Of a stretch of 64,000 nucleotides of DNA, positions 1-9,574 are shown piece by piece (position 1 is the stretch's first letter; every line of letters begins with the position of its first letter). The notes under the pieces are model-generated. The model was not told where the DNA came from. It did not search any database and was given only the letters and a program-made list of their open reading frames with translations. The position numbers were made by a program, and so were the translations under genes. This DNA comes from Streptomyces canus (GTDB lineage Bacteria > Actinomycetota > Actinomycetes > Streptomycetales > Streptomycetaceae): positions 6,510,001-6,574,000 of the forward strand of contig NZ_CP107989.1 of NCBI RefSeq assembly GCF_041435015.1, read 5' to 3'.

Positions 1-1
1 G

Positions 2-157
2 GCGATCGGCCACGACCTCGCGCGCGGCACCTCGGCCTTCCGACGCACACAGCGGCCGGAGAACACCGGCGCGTGTTCGTCCGCGCAGCCCGAACCGGTC
101 TGGGAGACACCGCCTGGTGAGACCGCGGATCGACAGGAGGCGGTCGCGGTGACGTGA
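2..157 (+). CDS. C-terminal end of an unidentified protein (partial)
   Basis: An open frame runs from the window edge to a TGA at 155-157 and supplies about 51 C-terminal residues. Third codon positions are mostly G or C, as expected for real coding DNA here, especially in the first half. The tail is polar and acidic (for example PEPVWETPPGE) with no recognisable domain. It could be the disordered end of a membrane or regulatory protein; the rest lies outside the window, so I assign no function. Confidence 0.45.
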   Translation, partial: AIGHDLARGTSAFRRTQRPENTGACSSAQPEPVWETPPGETADRQEAVAVT

Positions 158-193
158 CGTCGGTCGAGGGCGCGGAGACGCCGACCGAAGTGC

Positions 194-244
194 GGCTTAT
201 CGGCGAATGGTTCGGGATTCCTTCGGTCGATTTGTCGATAAGCC
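194..244. promoter_or_regulatory. inverted repeat upstream of the thioester surface protein gene
   Basis: The 264-bp gap before the surface-protein gene holds a 9-bp inverted repeat, GGCTTATCG at 194-202 and CGATAAGCC at 236-244, separated by 33 bases that are A/T-rich for this DNA. It could be an operator, a leader structure or a weak terminator for the preceding gene. I see nothing else recognisable in the gap. Confidence 0.3.
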
Positions 245-423
245 CTGCGTGTGGAAGCGCTTGGCGATAACGATTCCGAGTCGGATCGATCTTCCGGCCG
301 CATCCCCGGGAAGAGGGGGGCGGCCGCGTCCCTAGGATGCCGAACACAGCTCCCGGGGTCACTGATTCTGCTGGTGGGACCGCCACCCCGCTCGTCAACG
401 GGTCCTGTTCGAAGGGGAATTCC

Positions 424-1836
424 GTGTTTTCTGCGTTCTCTGCGCTGTCCGTGCGCGGACGGGGGGCGGCTCGCCTCGCGGCCGTCACGTTCGTCTCCGG
501 CCTGCTCGCCACCGGTGCGACGGTGGCCGTCGCCGGCACGGCGTCCGCGGACGAGGCGGCGCAGAGCCAGAGAGGGGCGACCGCCACCATAGAGGGCCTG
601 AAGACCTACGGTGACGCGGTGATTCACGACACCGACAGCGATCTGCGGGTGCCGGCCGGGCTGTTCGAGATGTCCGTCGAGGGCGGCGGCACTCTGCAGA
701 CGTACTGCGTCGACCTCTACAACCCCACGCAGAAGGACGCCAAGTACCACGAGACCGACTGGAGCGGCACCTCGCTGGGCGCCAACAAGGGGGCAGGCAA
801 GATCCGTTGGATCCTGCAGAACTCCTATCCCCAGGTCAACGACCTCGCGGCGCTCGCCGCCAAGGCCGGTATCGCCTCGGGGCTGACCGAGCAGGACGCG
901 GCGGCCGGCACCCAGGTGGCGATCTGGCGCTACTCGGACCACGCCGACGTCGACGCCGTCGACCCGCGGGCCGAGAAGCTCGCGGACTACCTGGAGAAGA
1001 GCGCCCGTGACCTCGTGGAGCCGGCGGCGTCGCTGACGCTCGACCCGCCCGCGGTCTCCGGCCACCCCGGCGAGCTGCTCGGCCCGGTCACGGTGCACAC
1101 CAACGCGGTCGGCGTGACGGTCACCCCGCCGGCGGACGCTGCCACGAGCGGCGTGCGGATCGTCGGCAAGGACGGCAGGCCGGTGACCTCCGCGGGCAAC
1201 GGCAGCGAGCTCTACTTCGACGTTCCCGAGGACGCGGCGGCGGGCTCGGCCGACCTCACCGTGCAGGCGTCGACGACTGTGCCGGTCGGCCGTGCGTTCG
1301 CCTCCGAGAGCCGGAGCCAGACGCAGATCCTCGCCGGCTCCAGCGAGTCGACGGTCTCGGCGACGGCGGGCGCGACCTGGGCGAAGGAGGGCGCCGTACC
1401 GGCCCTCTCCGCAGCCCGGAACTGCACCGAGGGCGGCCTGGACATCACCGCGGTCAACCAGGGCGACGAGGAGTTCGCGTTCGAGCTGATGGGGACGGAG
1501 TACGCCATCGCGGCGGGCGAGTCCCGCACGGTGACGGTCCCGCTCCAGGAGGACCAGGCGTACGACTTCACGATCACCGGCCCCGACGGTCTCGCGAAGC
1601 GCTTCACCGGCGTCCTCGACTGCCGCACCCGCAGCAGCGAGACGGGCGCCACGACCCAGACGCTCAGCGAGCCCAGCCCCGCCACGGTGGCCGTCCCCAC
1701 CACCGACGTCAACCTCGCCGAGACCGGCGGCTCGGCCACGACCCCGCTGATCGCCGGCACCGCCATCGCCCTGGTGGTGATCGGGGGCGCGGCCCTGGTC
1801 CTCACCGGCAGGAAGCAGAACCGGGCACAGGACTGA
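424..1836 (+). CDS. LAXTG-anchored surface protein with thioester (TQXA-type) domain
   Basis: A wall-anchored surface protein of 470 residues, read from the GTG at 424, which follows GAAGGGGA at a good distance; an in-frame start at 337 would add a non-signal-like tail. The N-terminus is a Sec signal peptide (hydrophobic core about residues 20-37, cleavage near ASA). The thioester domain shows Cys95 in TYCVDLYNP and Gln164 in GTQVAIWRYS, the pair that forms the internal Cys-Gln isopeptide-like thioester in TIE adhesins. A beta-rich region follows. The C-terminus has the sorting signal LAETG at 431-435, a hydrophobic helix and a basic tail. In Streptomyces LAXTG is the motif of class E sortases, so the protein is probably linked to peptidoglycan and may bind a surface covalently. 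No sortase gene lies nearby. Confidence 0.9.
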   Translation: MFSAFSALSVRGRGAARLAAVTFVSGLLATGATVAVAGTASADEAAQSQRGATATIEGLKTYGDAVIHDTDSDLRVPAGLFEMSVEGGGTLQTYCVDLYNPTQKDAKYHETDWSGTSLGANKGAGKIRWILQNSYPQVNDLAALAAKAGIASGLTEQDAAAGTQVAIWRYSDHADVDAVDPRAEKLADYLEKSARDLVEPAASLTLDPPAVSGHPGELLGPVTVHTNAVGVTVTPPADAATSGVRIVGKDGRPVTSAGNGSELYFDVPEDAAAGSADLTVQASTTVPVGRAFASESRSQTQILAGSSESTVSATAGATWAKEGAVPALSAARNCTEGGLDITAVNQGDEEFAFELMGTEYAIAAGESRTVTVPLQEDQAYDFTITGPDGLAKRFTGVLDCRTRSSETGATTQTLSEPSPATVAVPTTDVNLAETGGSATTPLIAGTAIALVVIGGAALVLTGRKQNRAQD

Positions 1837-1869
1837 CCGCGGCGCGTCGGTGACGGGCACAATGGCGTC

Positions 1870-2253
1870 ATGACCAAGCCATCCGCATCGCGGGCGCGTC
1901 ACACCTCCTCGGACTCGGTGCTGTCCCTGTGGTCGCAGGACTCGGTGCTGTCGATCGGCTCGGTGGGCTCGGTCCTGTCCATCGGCTCCGTGGGCTCGGC
2001 GCTCTCGGTCGGCTCGATCGGCAGCGCCCTGTCCGTGGGCTCGATCGGCTCGGCTCTGTCCCTGATCTCGGCGGGGTCCTGGCTGAGCACGGGGTCGCTG
2101 CTGTCGGCGCAGTCGAAGTGGTCGGTGCTGTCGTGGCGCACGTCCCACGGGCTGATGCGGTCCGCAGGGGCGGTGGGGGCGGTGGGGGCGGTGGGGGCGG
2201 TGGCCGTGGGCGCCGCCGTGTTGCTGGCGGTGCGGGGCGGTTCCGACACCTAA
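1870..2253 (+). CDS. small protein with serine at every third residue and a hydrophobic tail
   Basis: A 127-residue protein of unknown function. From residue 13 to residue 88 serine occupies every third position without exception (26 serines), and residue 91 is threonine. Within this is a nine-residue period, (D/G)S(V/A)LS(I/V)GS(V/I), seen about five times in good form and then decaying. The other positions are mainly V, L, I, A and G. The C-terminal third contains AVG tandem repeats from a 9-bp DNA repeat near 2166-2200 and a hydrophobic stretch ending in a short basic/polar tail, which may be a membrane anchor. The regular pattern suggests a solenoid or 3-10-like rod with a serine face; this is inference. 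Its end overlaps by three bases the end of the minus-strand gene at 2250-2910. Confidence 0.75.
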   Translation: MTKPSASRARHTSSDSVLSLWSQDSVLSIGSVGSVLSIGSVGSALSVGSIGSALSVGSIGSALSLISAGSWLSTGSLLSAQSKWSVLSWRTSHGLMRSAGAVGAVGAVGAVAVGAAVLLAVRGGSDT

Positions 2254-2910
2254 GGGCTGCCCGGCGGGATTTCCGGGGCGGCTCGCGTGTCGGCGAACCG
2301 GGTCACGAGAGGCTGGGCGGCGCCGAGAACGACGGCCCGCGCAGCGCGCTGCGTGCCGACGCCGAGATCGCTCGGACCGGGAGCGCCCGCGTCCATCGTT
2401 CAGGAGGCCGGCGTAGCCGCGGGCCTGTTCGGAAGCGTTGCGGTGCCAGTCGGACTGGGTGCGGTGTTCCTCGGCCAGGGAGGGCTCGGCGGTGACGAGC
2501 TGGTCGCAGACGGCGGTGATCTCCGCGTGGACGGCCGCGATGGCGGGCCGGTAGGCGCGGACGGCCTCCGCATGTCCGCGGTGGCCGTCGAGGGCGAGGG
2601 GGTCGTCCCTGATGGGCGCGTGGGCAGGGCCGTGCGCATGCAGCGTGCTGTACGCCTCGTGGAGCTTCGTGGCGCGCGCGTCCGGTTTCGTGCGCCGGGC
2701 GTGCAGGGCGGACCCGCGGACCCGCAGGCCGGCCTCGTAGGCGTGGGAGCGGGGAAAACGGACGGCGTCCAGCCCTGAGGTGACCGCGTGCGGCCGGTCG
2801 GGACGCAGCCGGGCGTACCGGGCGTCGGCCTCGGCGGCGACCTCGAGTGTCTTCAGGCGTGGCGGCAGGACAGTCGAGCGACCACCGGTGACAGAGAACC
2901 CCCAGGTCAC
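2250..2910 (-). pseudogene. hypothetical gene with an apparent frameshift near 2397
   Basis: No known family recognised. Reading the minus strand from GTG 2910-2908, a well-coded frame gives about 170 residues, mostly helical and rich in Ala, Arg and His, for example TKLHEAYSTLHAHGPAHAP and RAYRPAIAAVHAEITAVC. Coding character collapses after LLND at about 2397, where the frame turns into Arg/Ser-rich nonsense. The frame one base over picks up exactly there (MDAGAPGPSDLGVGTQRA) and stays well coded to a TAG at 2252-2250. A TGA in that second frame just upstream (2402-2400) rules out one continuous second frame. The simplest reading is one gene of about 220 residues with a one-base indel, either real or a sequencing error. 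A separate 49-residue downstream ORF is the alternative. The TTG at 2940 is another possible start. Confidence 0.5.
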
Positions 2911-3008
2911 AGCCCCCCGACCAAACGGGTTACCACCCAAGGGTGGACCTCAGGCAAGATGGGGTGTATCTGCCCACTGCCAGATCTCAAGTTGCCGGAC
3001 GGTTTCTC

Positions 3009-4673
<1,665 letters not shown>

Positions 4674-4679
4674 TCGATC

Positions 4680-5093
4680 TTGCGCTACGTCTACCGCTGT
4701 CCCCTGCGCTGGTCGGACATGGACGCCTACGGCCATGTCAACAACGCGGTCTTCATCCGCTACCTGGAAGAAGCCCGTATCGACTTCCTGTTCCGCCCGG
4801 AAAAGGACTTCAAGCAGGGGTCCGTGGTGGCGCGCCACGAGATCGACTACAAGCGGCAGCTCGTCCACCGGCACCACCCGGTGGACATCGCGCTGTGGAT
4901 CACGGAGATCAGGGCCGCGTCCTTCACCATCACCTACGAGGTGAAGGACGACGACCTGGTCTATGTACGGGCCTCTACGGTGGTCGTTCCGTTCGACTTC
5001 GAGGCGCAGCGGCCGCGCAGGATCACCTCGGAGGAGCGGGAGTTCCTCGAGGGGTACCGCGACGACGACGAGGAGGAGGCCGTCGCCGCATGA
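4680..5093 (+). CDS. acyl-CoA thioesterase, hotdog fold (4-hydroxybenzoyl-CoA thioesterase type)
   Basis: A 137-residue hotdog-fold thioesterase, predicted to hydrolyse an acyl-CoA in the cytoplasm; the natural substrate cannot be read from the sequence. The N-terminal motif RWSDMDAYGHVNNAVFIRYLEEAR is the conserved 4HBT signature, with the Asp of DMDAYGHVN in the usual catalytic position. The start is a TTG six bases after the ettA stop. The end overlaps the next ATG as ATGA, so the three genes ettA, thioesterase and unknown are probably co-translated. The acidic tail DDDEEEAVAA is unusual but harmless. Confidence 0.88.
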   Translation: MRYVYRCPLRWSDMDAYGHVNNAVFIRYLEEARIDFLFRPEKDFKQGSVVARHEIDYKRQLVHRHHPVDIALWITEIRAASFTITYEVKDDDLVYVRASTVVVPFDFEAQRPRRITSEEREFLEGYRDDDEEEAVAA

Positions 5094-5758
5094 CGGTGCT
5101 CCACCTCGCCGACGAGGGGGAGGCCGCGGACCTCGCCGCCTTCCTCTCCCGGCTGCTCCACTACGACCGCTCCGCCGCGGTCCGGCTCCAGGGGGCCGGG
5201 ACCGCGCTCGCCGTCTTCGGGCGTCCGCCGTCCTTCGAGGTGCTGGCGATCCGGGCGGCGCGGCTGGCCAAGCCGTACGAGAACGGGCTCGACGTCACGC
5301 TCGACGTGACCGTGTCCGCCGGGGAGCTCCTCGAGTCCGTCGACGAGGGCGCGGGCACGGCTGTCGTGCCGCAGGCGGTGACCGGCCCGCCGTGGGCCGG
5401 AGTACTGCCGCCGCGCGGCGGGTGGCAGGCGGTGGCCGGGTTGCCGGGGCCGGAGGCGCTGCGAGCGCTCGTCCACGCCGGGGTCGCCGAATTCCGGGCC
5501 CGTACCGAGGAGTTGGGCCCGGAGGCGCGTACCCGGGCCGAACTCGACCGGCTCGGGCGGGAGATCTGGTCCCGCACCGTGGCGGACACGCGGCTTCCCG
5601 TGCGGGCCGTGCACGCGGCCCAGTCCCTGGGATTCCTGCGGTCCGGCGGGGAGTTGGCGCTCTTCTCGTCGGGGGCGTGGCTGCGGCTTCGTACGCCGTA
5701 CGGCTCGATCGCCGTACGGCAAGGGGGACTTGGGACCCTCGGAGTCAGCGTGCGCTGA
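5090..5758 (+). CDS. conserved protein of unknown function
   Basis: A soluble protein of 222 residues that starts at ATG 5090 within an ATGA overlap with the thioesterase gene. I recognise no catalytic motif and no signal or membrane segment. The sequence is Leu/Ala/Arg-rich with alternating beta and helix character, a central GVLPPRGGWQAVAGLPG loop, and a C-terminal stretch (SLGFLRSGGELALFSSGAWLRLR) that looks like a folded domain. Translational coupling to ettA and the thioesterase suggests co-expression, not a specific role. It converges on the ABC ATPase gene with only seven bases between them. Confidence 0.8.
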   Translation: MTVLHLADEGEAADLAAFLSRLLHYDRSAAVRLQGAGTALAVFGRPPSFEVLAIRAARLAKPYENGLDVTLDVTVSAGELLESVDEGAGTAVVPQAVTGPPWAGVLPPRGGWQAVAGLPGPEALRALVHAGVAEFRARTEELGPEARTRAELDRLGREIWSRTVADTRLPVRAVHAAQSLGFLRSGGELALFSSGAWLRLRTPYGSIAVRQGGLGTLGVSVR

Positions 5759-5765
5759 TCGGCCG

Positions 5766-6722
5766 TCAGTCCCGGTCGCCGGCGTCCGGCCAGACGCCGA
5801 TGTGGTCCGGTTCCAGCTCGAGCGCCACCCTGTCGCGCATGCCCAACGCCTCGGTGTACTCCTTCGGGAGCTGGAGGCGGCCCGCGCGGTCCAGCATCGC
5901 GTACTCACGGGCGACCAGGGTCTCGTGGCCCGTCGTCGCGTCCACCTCGCTGCGGCGCAGGACCTCCGTGGACGTACGGCCGTCCCTGATGGCCACCGTC
6001 CGGCGGACCTCTCCGGCCACCGCCTGGTCATGGGTGACGATGACGATCGTCGTGCCGAGCTGTTCGTTGGCGGTGCGGAACGCGGCGAAGATCTGTTCCG
6101 CGGTGTGGGAGTCGAGTTCGCCCGTCGGCTCGTCGGCGAGAAGGACCGCAGGGCTGTTGGCCAACGCCACCCCTATCGCCACGCGTTGCTGCTGGCCGCC
6201 GGACATCTGGTGGGGACGGCGGTTGCGGCAGTCGGCCACCTCCAGCAACTCCAGGAGTTCCAGGGCGCGTTCGGTGTGGGCGCGACGGGGTGTCCTGGCG
6301 CCCGAGAGCTGGATGGGAAGGGTGATGTTCTGGGCCGCGGTGAGATAGGGGAGAAGGTTGCGGGAGGTCTGCTGCCAGACGAAGCCGACCGTCGTGCGGC
6401 GGTAGGCCAGGCGGTCCTTCGCGGTCATGGTGAGGAGGTCGTGGCCCGCGACTCTGGCCGCGCCGGCGGTGGGGGTGTCCAGACCGGCGAGGATGTTCAT
6501 GAGGGTGGACTTGCCGCTGCCGGACGCGCCCACGAGGGCGAGGAGTTCGCCCTCGCGGACGAGGAGGTCGAGGCCCTGGAGGGCTTGGACCTCCACGCCG
6601 TCCGTGGTGAAGATGCGGACGAGCCGGTCGCAGGTGATCAGGGCGTCGTGGCCGTAGGCGGGGCGGTTGCGGGCGGCGGTCGCCTTCTGGGCCAGGTCCG
6701 TGAGGGTGGGGTTCGTCGTCAT
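5766..6722 (-). CDS. ABC transporter ATP-binding protein with C-terminal AbrB/SpoVT-like hairpin
   Basis: The ATPase of a MacB/LolCDE-type ABC system, 318 residues from ATG 6722, which follows CAGGAGA at a good distance; an in-frame GTG further upstream would add a Pro/Arg-rich leader. Walker A GASGSGKST is at 65-73, Q-loop WQQTSRN near 116, signature MSGGQQQR at 173-180, Walker B AVLLADEPTGELD to residue 204 and the switch His at 231 (VTHD). After the ABC domain, residues about 275-310 (DRAGRLQLPKEYTEALGMRD) read as a MazE/AbrB-like swapped beta-hairpin, usually a DNA-binding fold. It may serve as a dimerisation or regulatory tail. It is the last gene of an operon with two large permeases, which it presumably energises. 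Confidence 0.92.
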   Translation of the reverse strand: MTTNPTLTDLAQKATAARNRPAYGHDALITCDRLVRIFTTDGVEVQALQGLDLLVREGELLALVGASGSGKSTLMNILAGLDTPTAGAARVAGHDLLTMTAKDRLAYRRTTVGFVWQQTSRNLLPYLTAAQNITLPIQLSGARTPRRAHTERALELLELLEVADCRNRRPHQMSGGQQQRVAIGVALANSPAVLLADEPTGELDSHTAEQIFAAFRTANEQLGTTIVIVTHDQAVAGEVRRTVAIRDGRTSTEVLRRSEVDATTGHETLVAREYAMLDRAGRLQLPKEYTEALGMRDRVALELEPDHIGVWPDAGDRD

Positions 6723-6786
6723 GGGCCGTCTCCTGGACTGTGGTCCGGCGTCAGGGCTGTTCGGGAGGTGGGGCTTCCGCAACGGG

Positions 6787-9573
6787 TCACCGGGTCTCAC
6801 CCGCTCTCAGTTCCCGCACCGACCCCCGTCTCCCCGACCACCACGCCTGTCCGACCCCCACTCCCACCGCCAGCAGCAGCACCGCAAGCGCCGGCACTGC
6901 CAGGGACAGGGCGTCCATGCGCAACTGCACTGCTCCCGCGTCGGGTTGGGCCGAGGGAAGGGCGATGGCGGTCAGGTCGATTCCGGGAGAGAGGAGGCGG
7001 ATTGTGGCCCAACCCGTGAGGGTGCCGCCCAGGGCGGCCAGGACCGCCTGGGGCAGGGACTCCAGGATCAGGAGGCGGCGGCCCGCCGCCCGGGTGAGGC
7101 CCATCGTGCGGAGGCGGGCCAGCAGGGCCGTGCGTTCGGGGGCCGTGCGGAGCAGGGTGAGGAGGAGGGCCAGGACTGCGTATCCCGTGCCGGCCGCCAC
7201 CGCCGTCGTGTAGACGCGTTCCGCGCCGGTCTGGAGTGGGGAGTCGATGTAGCGTTCCCGCTCCTCGGACTTGAGGCGCACGGACGCATCCTTCGGGGCC
7301 GCCTTGCGCAGCGCGGTCCCGTCCAGGTTCTCGCCCGTCAGCAGCAGTGTGGTCGGCCGGGCCGCCGCCGCGCTCAGCGCCGCGCGGTTCACGACCAGGA
7401 AGTCCGTGCCCGCGACCGCCGGGGTGCGTTCGAGGACGGCGGTGACGCGGACGGTGAGGTTGCTGCCGTCCGGGAGGAGGACCGGGAAGGGGCGGGTGCC
7501 GTACGTCCGGGCGGTGGCCGTGGAGGCCAGGGCGGGGAACGCCCCGCCGGAGGGCTGCGCCTTCAGCCGGGCCTGTGCGAAGGAGCCCAGGCCCGTTCGT
7601 GTCGACAGGGCCGCGTAGTCGGCGGGGTTCACCCCGACCAGCGGCACCGACTGTGCCCCGTCGGCCGGCTTCGCCTCGAAGCTGACGCTCACCGCGGACA
7701 GGTCGCTCACCCCGGGAGTGCGCCGCACCCGGTCCGGGAGCCCGGACGGGAGCGAGGCCGCCGTCTCCACGCGGGCGTCGGCGCCGACCGACAGCAGGGC
7801 CGCGTGGTCGCGGGCCTCCCGCACTCCGGCGAGGACGGAGCCGCCGAAGGCCGCCGTGGTCAGGGCGGTCAGCAGGGCGAGGAGGGGCAGGACGGCGGAG
7901 GCCGAGGTGCGGCCCGCCCGGGCCACGGACAGATGGGCCACCGCCCCACGAAGGCGGGCGGCGGGGCGGGCGAGGCCCCGCAGCGGCAGCGGGTACAGGC
8001 GGACCAGGAGCAGTGCCGCGATCACCCCCACCAGCACCGGTGCCAGGGAGACGAGATCGCCGGACGAACCCGAGGTACCTCGGCGGCGCAGCGACTCCAC
8101 CGCCCCCGCCGCCAGCACCAGCAGCGTCAGCTCGGCGACCGTACGGCGCGGGGACGGCCGTACGGCGGAGACGTCCTCGCGGCCGGTGTGGACGCGGACC
8201 AGACGGTGGGCGGCCGCGGCGCGCAGGGGGAGGGCCACGCAGGTGACGGCGGTGACCGCGACCGCGGCCCAGACGGCGTGGCCGGCTCGGCCGCCGGGGA
8301 TCGCGAGCACCGCGGCGGCCAGGCCCGCCGCCCCCGCGGGGACGGCGGCGGCCGCCGTCTCGGCGCAGAGGCGGGCCGTGATTCCCCGCAGGGAGGCGCC
8401 CCGGGCGCGCAGCAGGGTGAGTTCGGAGCGGCGGCGGTCGGCGGTGAGGCCCCCGGCCATCAGCAGGACGACGGCGGCGACCGTGCCGGTGCCGACGGCG
8501 GCGACGGCGACGAGCGGGGCGACGCCCGCACGGAGCCGGTCGTAGGCGATGAAGACCTCGTCGAGGTCGGTGGTGACCTCGGTGCTGCCGTACAACTCCG
8601 CGAACTCCGTCGACGGACCGTCGACCTCCCGGCGCACCTCCCGCAGCGCCGGACCTGCCTCGAGGGAGGCGATCGCGGACCGCAGGGCCGGCAGGTCGCG
8701 GGCCCGCAGGGTCCGCACCTCGGGGGCCAACTGCCAGTAGCGCTCCGGCTTTCCGGAACCGGCGAGCAGAGCGGGGGCAGCCTTCGGGGAGAGCAGCAGG
8801 GCGCCGACCCAGTACATGTCGGTGGACGGTATGGGTTCGCGGAGCAGGGCCGGGGTGCGCAGGATGGTCTTCTTGGACCAGTACGCGCCCCGGGGGTCGC
8901 GCGGGGTGACGATGCCGGTGACCCGGACGGTATAGCTGCCGGCGTGGATCACCGAACCGACCTTGATATGCAGGGACTTGGCCGTCTCGGCAGTGACCGC
9001 CGCCTCCAACTGGCTTGTCCTGGAGGTCACTTGGTCGTCTGCGCGCGGCAACCGCCCCTGTGTGACGGAGGAATGGCCGACGAGATCCGACTGCGCGACC
9101 AGCGTCACCTGCGGGGGCTTGCCGGTCGGCATCGGCAGCCACGGGTCCGGCGCCTCGAGGTTCTCGCTGGTGCGCACACCGTACGACGACTGGTCCCGGT
9201 CGACGACGAGCGGGGCGGGGACCTGTGCGCGGATCTCGGCGTACTGCGAAGCCAGCGCCTGGGGGCGCAGGGCGTCCTCGCGCATGCGGGTGGTGTCCAT
9301 CGGCGAGGGCGGCGGGGCGTACACCTCGATACCGGACCGGTCGGGGCGGGCCTGTTCGGCGGCCCGGCGCAGCCCGGTGTCCTCGTAGCGGTCGACCGCG
9401 CGGGGGAACGCGGCCGCGAGGCACGCGGTCAGCCCGACCAGCAGTGCGAGCGCGCACGCGGCGCCGGGTGCGGTCCGCAGCCGGGTACGGACCCAGGGCA
9501 CGCTCACCCTGGCCCCGGCCCCTGGCTCCGTCCTTCCGGGGCTCTTTGCCTCACCCCTCCTGAAGAACCTCAT
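6787..9573 (-). CDS. FtsX/MacB-like ABC transporter permease (large)
   Basis: A 928-residue membrane protein of the FtsX/MacB permease superfamily. The start is taken as ATG 9573, one base after the stop of the upstream permease and behind GAGGGGG; an in-frame start at 9591 would overlap that gene. An N-terminal helix (ALALLVGLTACLAAAFP) is followed by a large extracytoplasmic domain (about 50-370), then several helices (LVAVAAVGTGTVAAVVLLMAG and others), a second periplasmic-like domain and three closing helices. This two-FtsX-module arrangement is typical of actinobacterial macrolide-export-like or lipoprotein-handling ABC systems, which use mechanical coupling instead of classical import. 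Substrate unknown. It is the middle gene of the 12799-to-5766 operon and is followed by the ATPase gene after 64 bases. Confidence 0.9.
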   Translation of the reverse strand: MRFFRRGEAKSPGRTEPGAGARVSVPWVRTRLRTAPGAACALALLVGLTACLAAAFPRAVDRYEDTGLRRAAEQARPDRSGIEVYAPPPSPMDTTRMREDALRPQALASQYAEIRAQVPAPLVVDRDQSSYGVRTSENLEAPDPWLPMPTGKPPQVTLVAQSDLVGHSSVTQGRLPRADDQVTSRTSQLEAAVTAETAKSLHIKVGSVIHAGSYTVRVTGIVTPRDPRGAYWSKKTILRTPALLREPIPSTDMYWVGALLLSPKAAPALLAGSGKPERYWQLAPEVRTLRARDLPALRSAIASLEAGPALREVRREVDGPSTEFAELYGSTEVTTDLDEVFIAYDRLRAGVAPLVAVAAVGTGTVAAVVLLMAGGLTADRRRSELTLLRARGASLRGITARLCAETAAAAVPAGAAGLAAAVLAIPGGRAGHAVWAAVAVTAVTCVALPLRAAAAHRLVRVHTGREDVSAVRPSPRRTVAELTLLVLAAGAVESLRRRGTSGSSGDLVSLAPVLVGVIAALLLVRLYPLPLRGLARPAARLRGAVAHLSVARAGRTSASAVLPLLALLTALTTAAFGGSVLAGVREARDHAALLSVGADARVETAASLPSGLPDRVRRTPGVSDLSAVSVSFEAKPADGAQSVPLVGVNPADYAALSTRTGLGSFAQARLKAQPSGGAFPALASTATARTYGTRPFPVLLPDGSNLTVRVTAVLERTPAVAGTDFLVVNRAALSAAAARPTTLLLTGENLDGTALRKAAPKDASVRLKSEERERYIDSPLQTGAERVYTTAVAAGTGYAVLALLLTLLRTAPERTALLARLRTMGLTRAAGRRLLILESLPQAVLAALGGTLTGWATIRLLSPGIDLTAIALPSAQPDAGAVQLRMDALSLAVPALAVLLLAVGVGVGQAWWSGRRGSVRELRAGETR

Positions 9574-9574
9574 C

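Noticed and set aside
1899..2249. Minus-strand frame opposite the serine-repeat gene (Pro/Glu/Thr-rich)
   Set aside because: It mirrors the repeat DNA; no ribosome site. The plus-strand frame has the exact period-three serine pattern and a plausible membrane tail.
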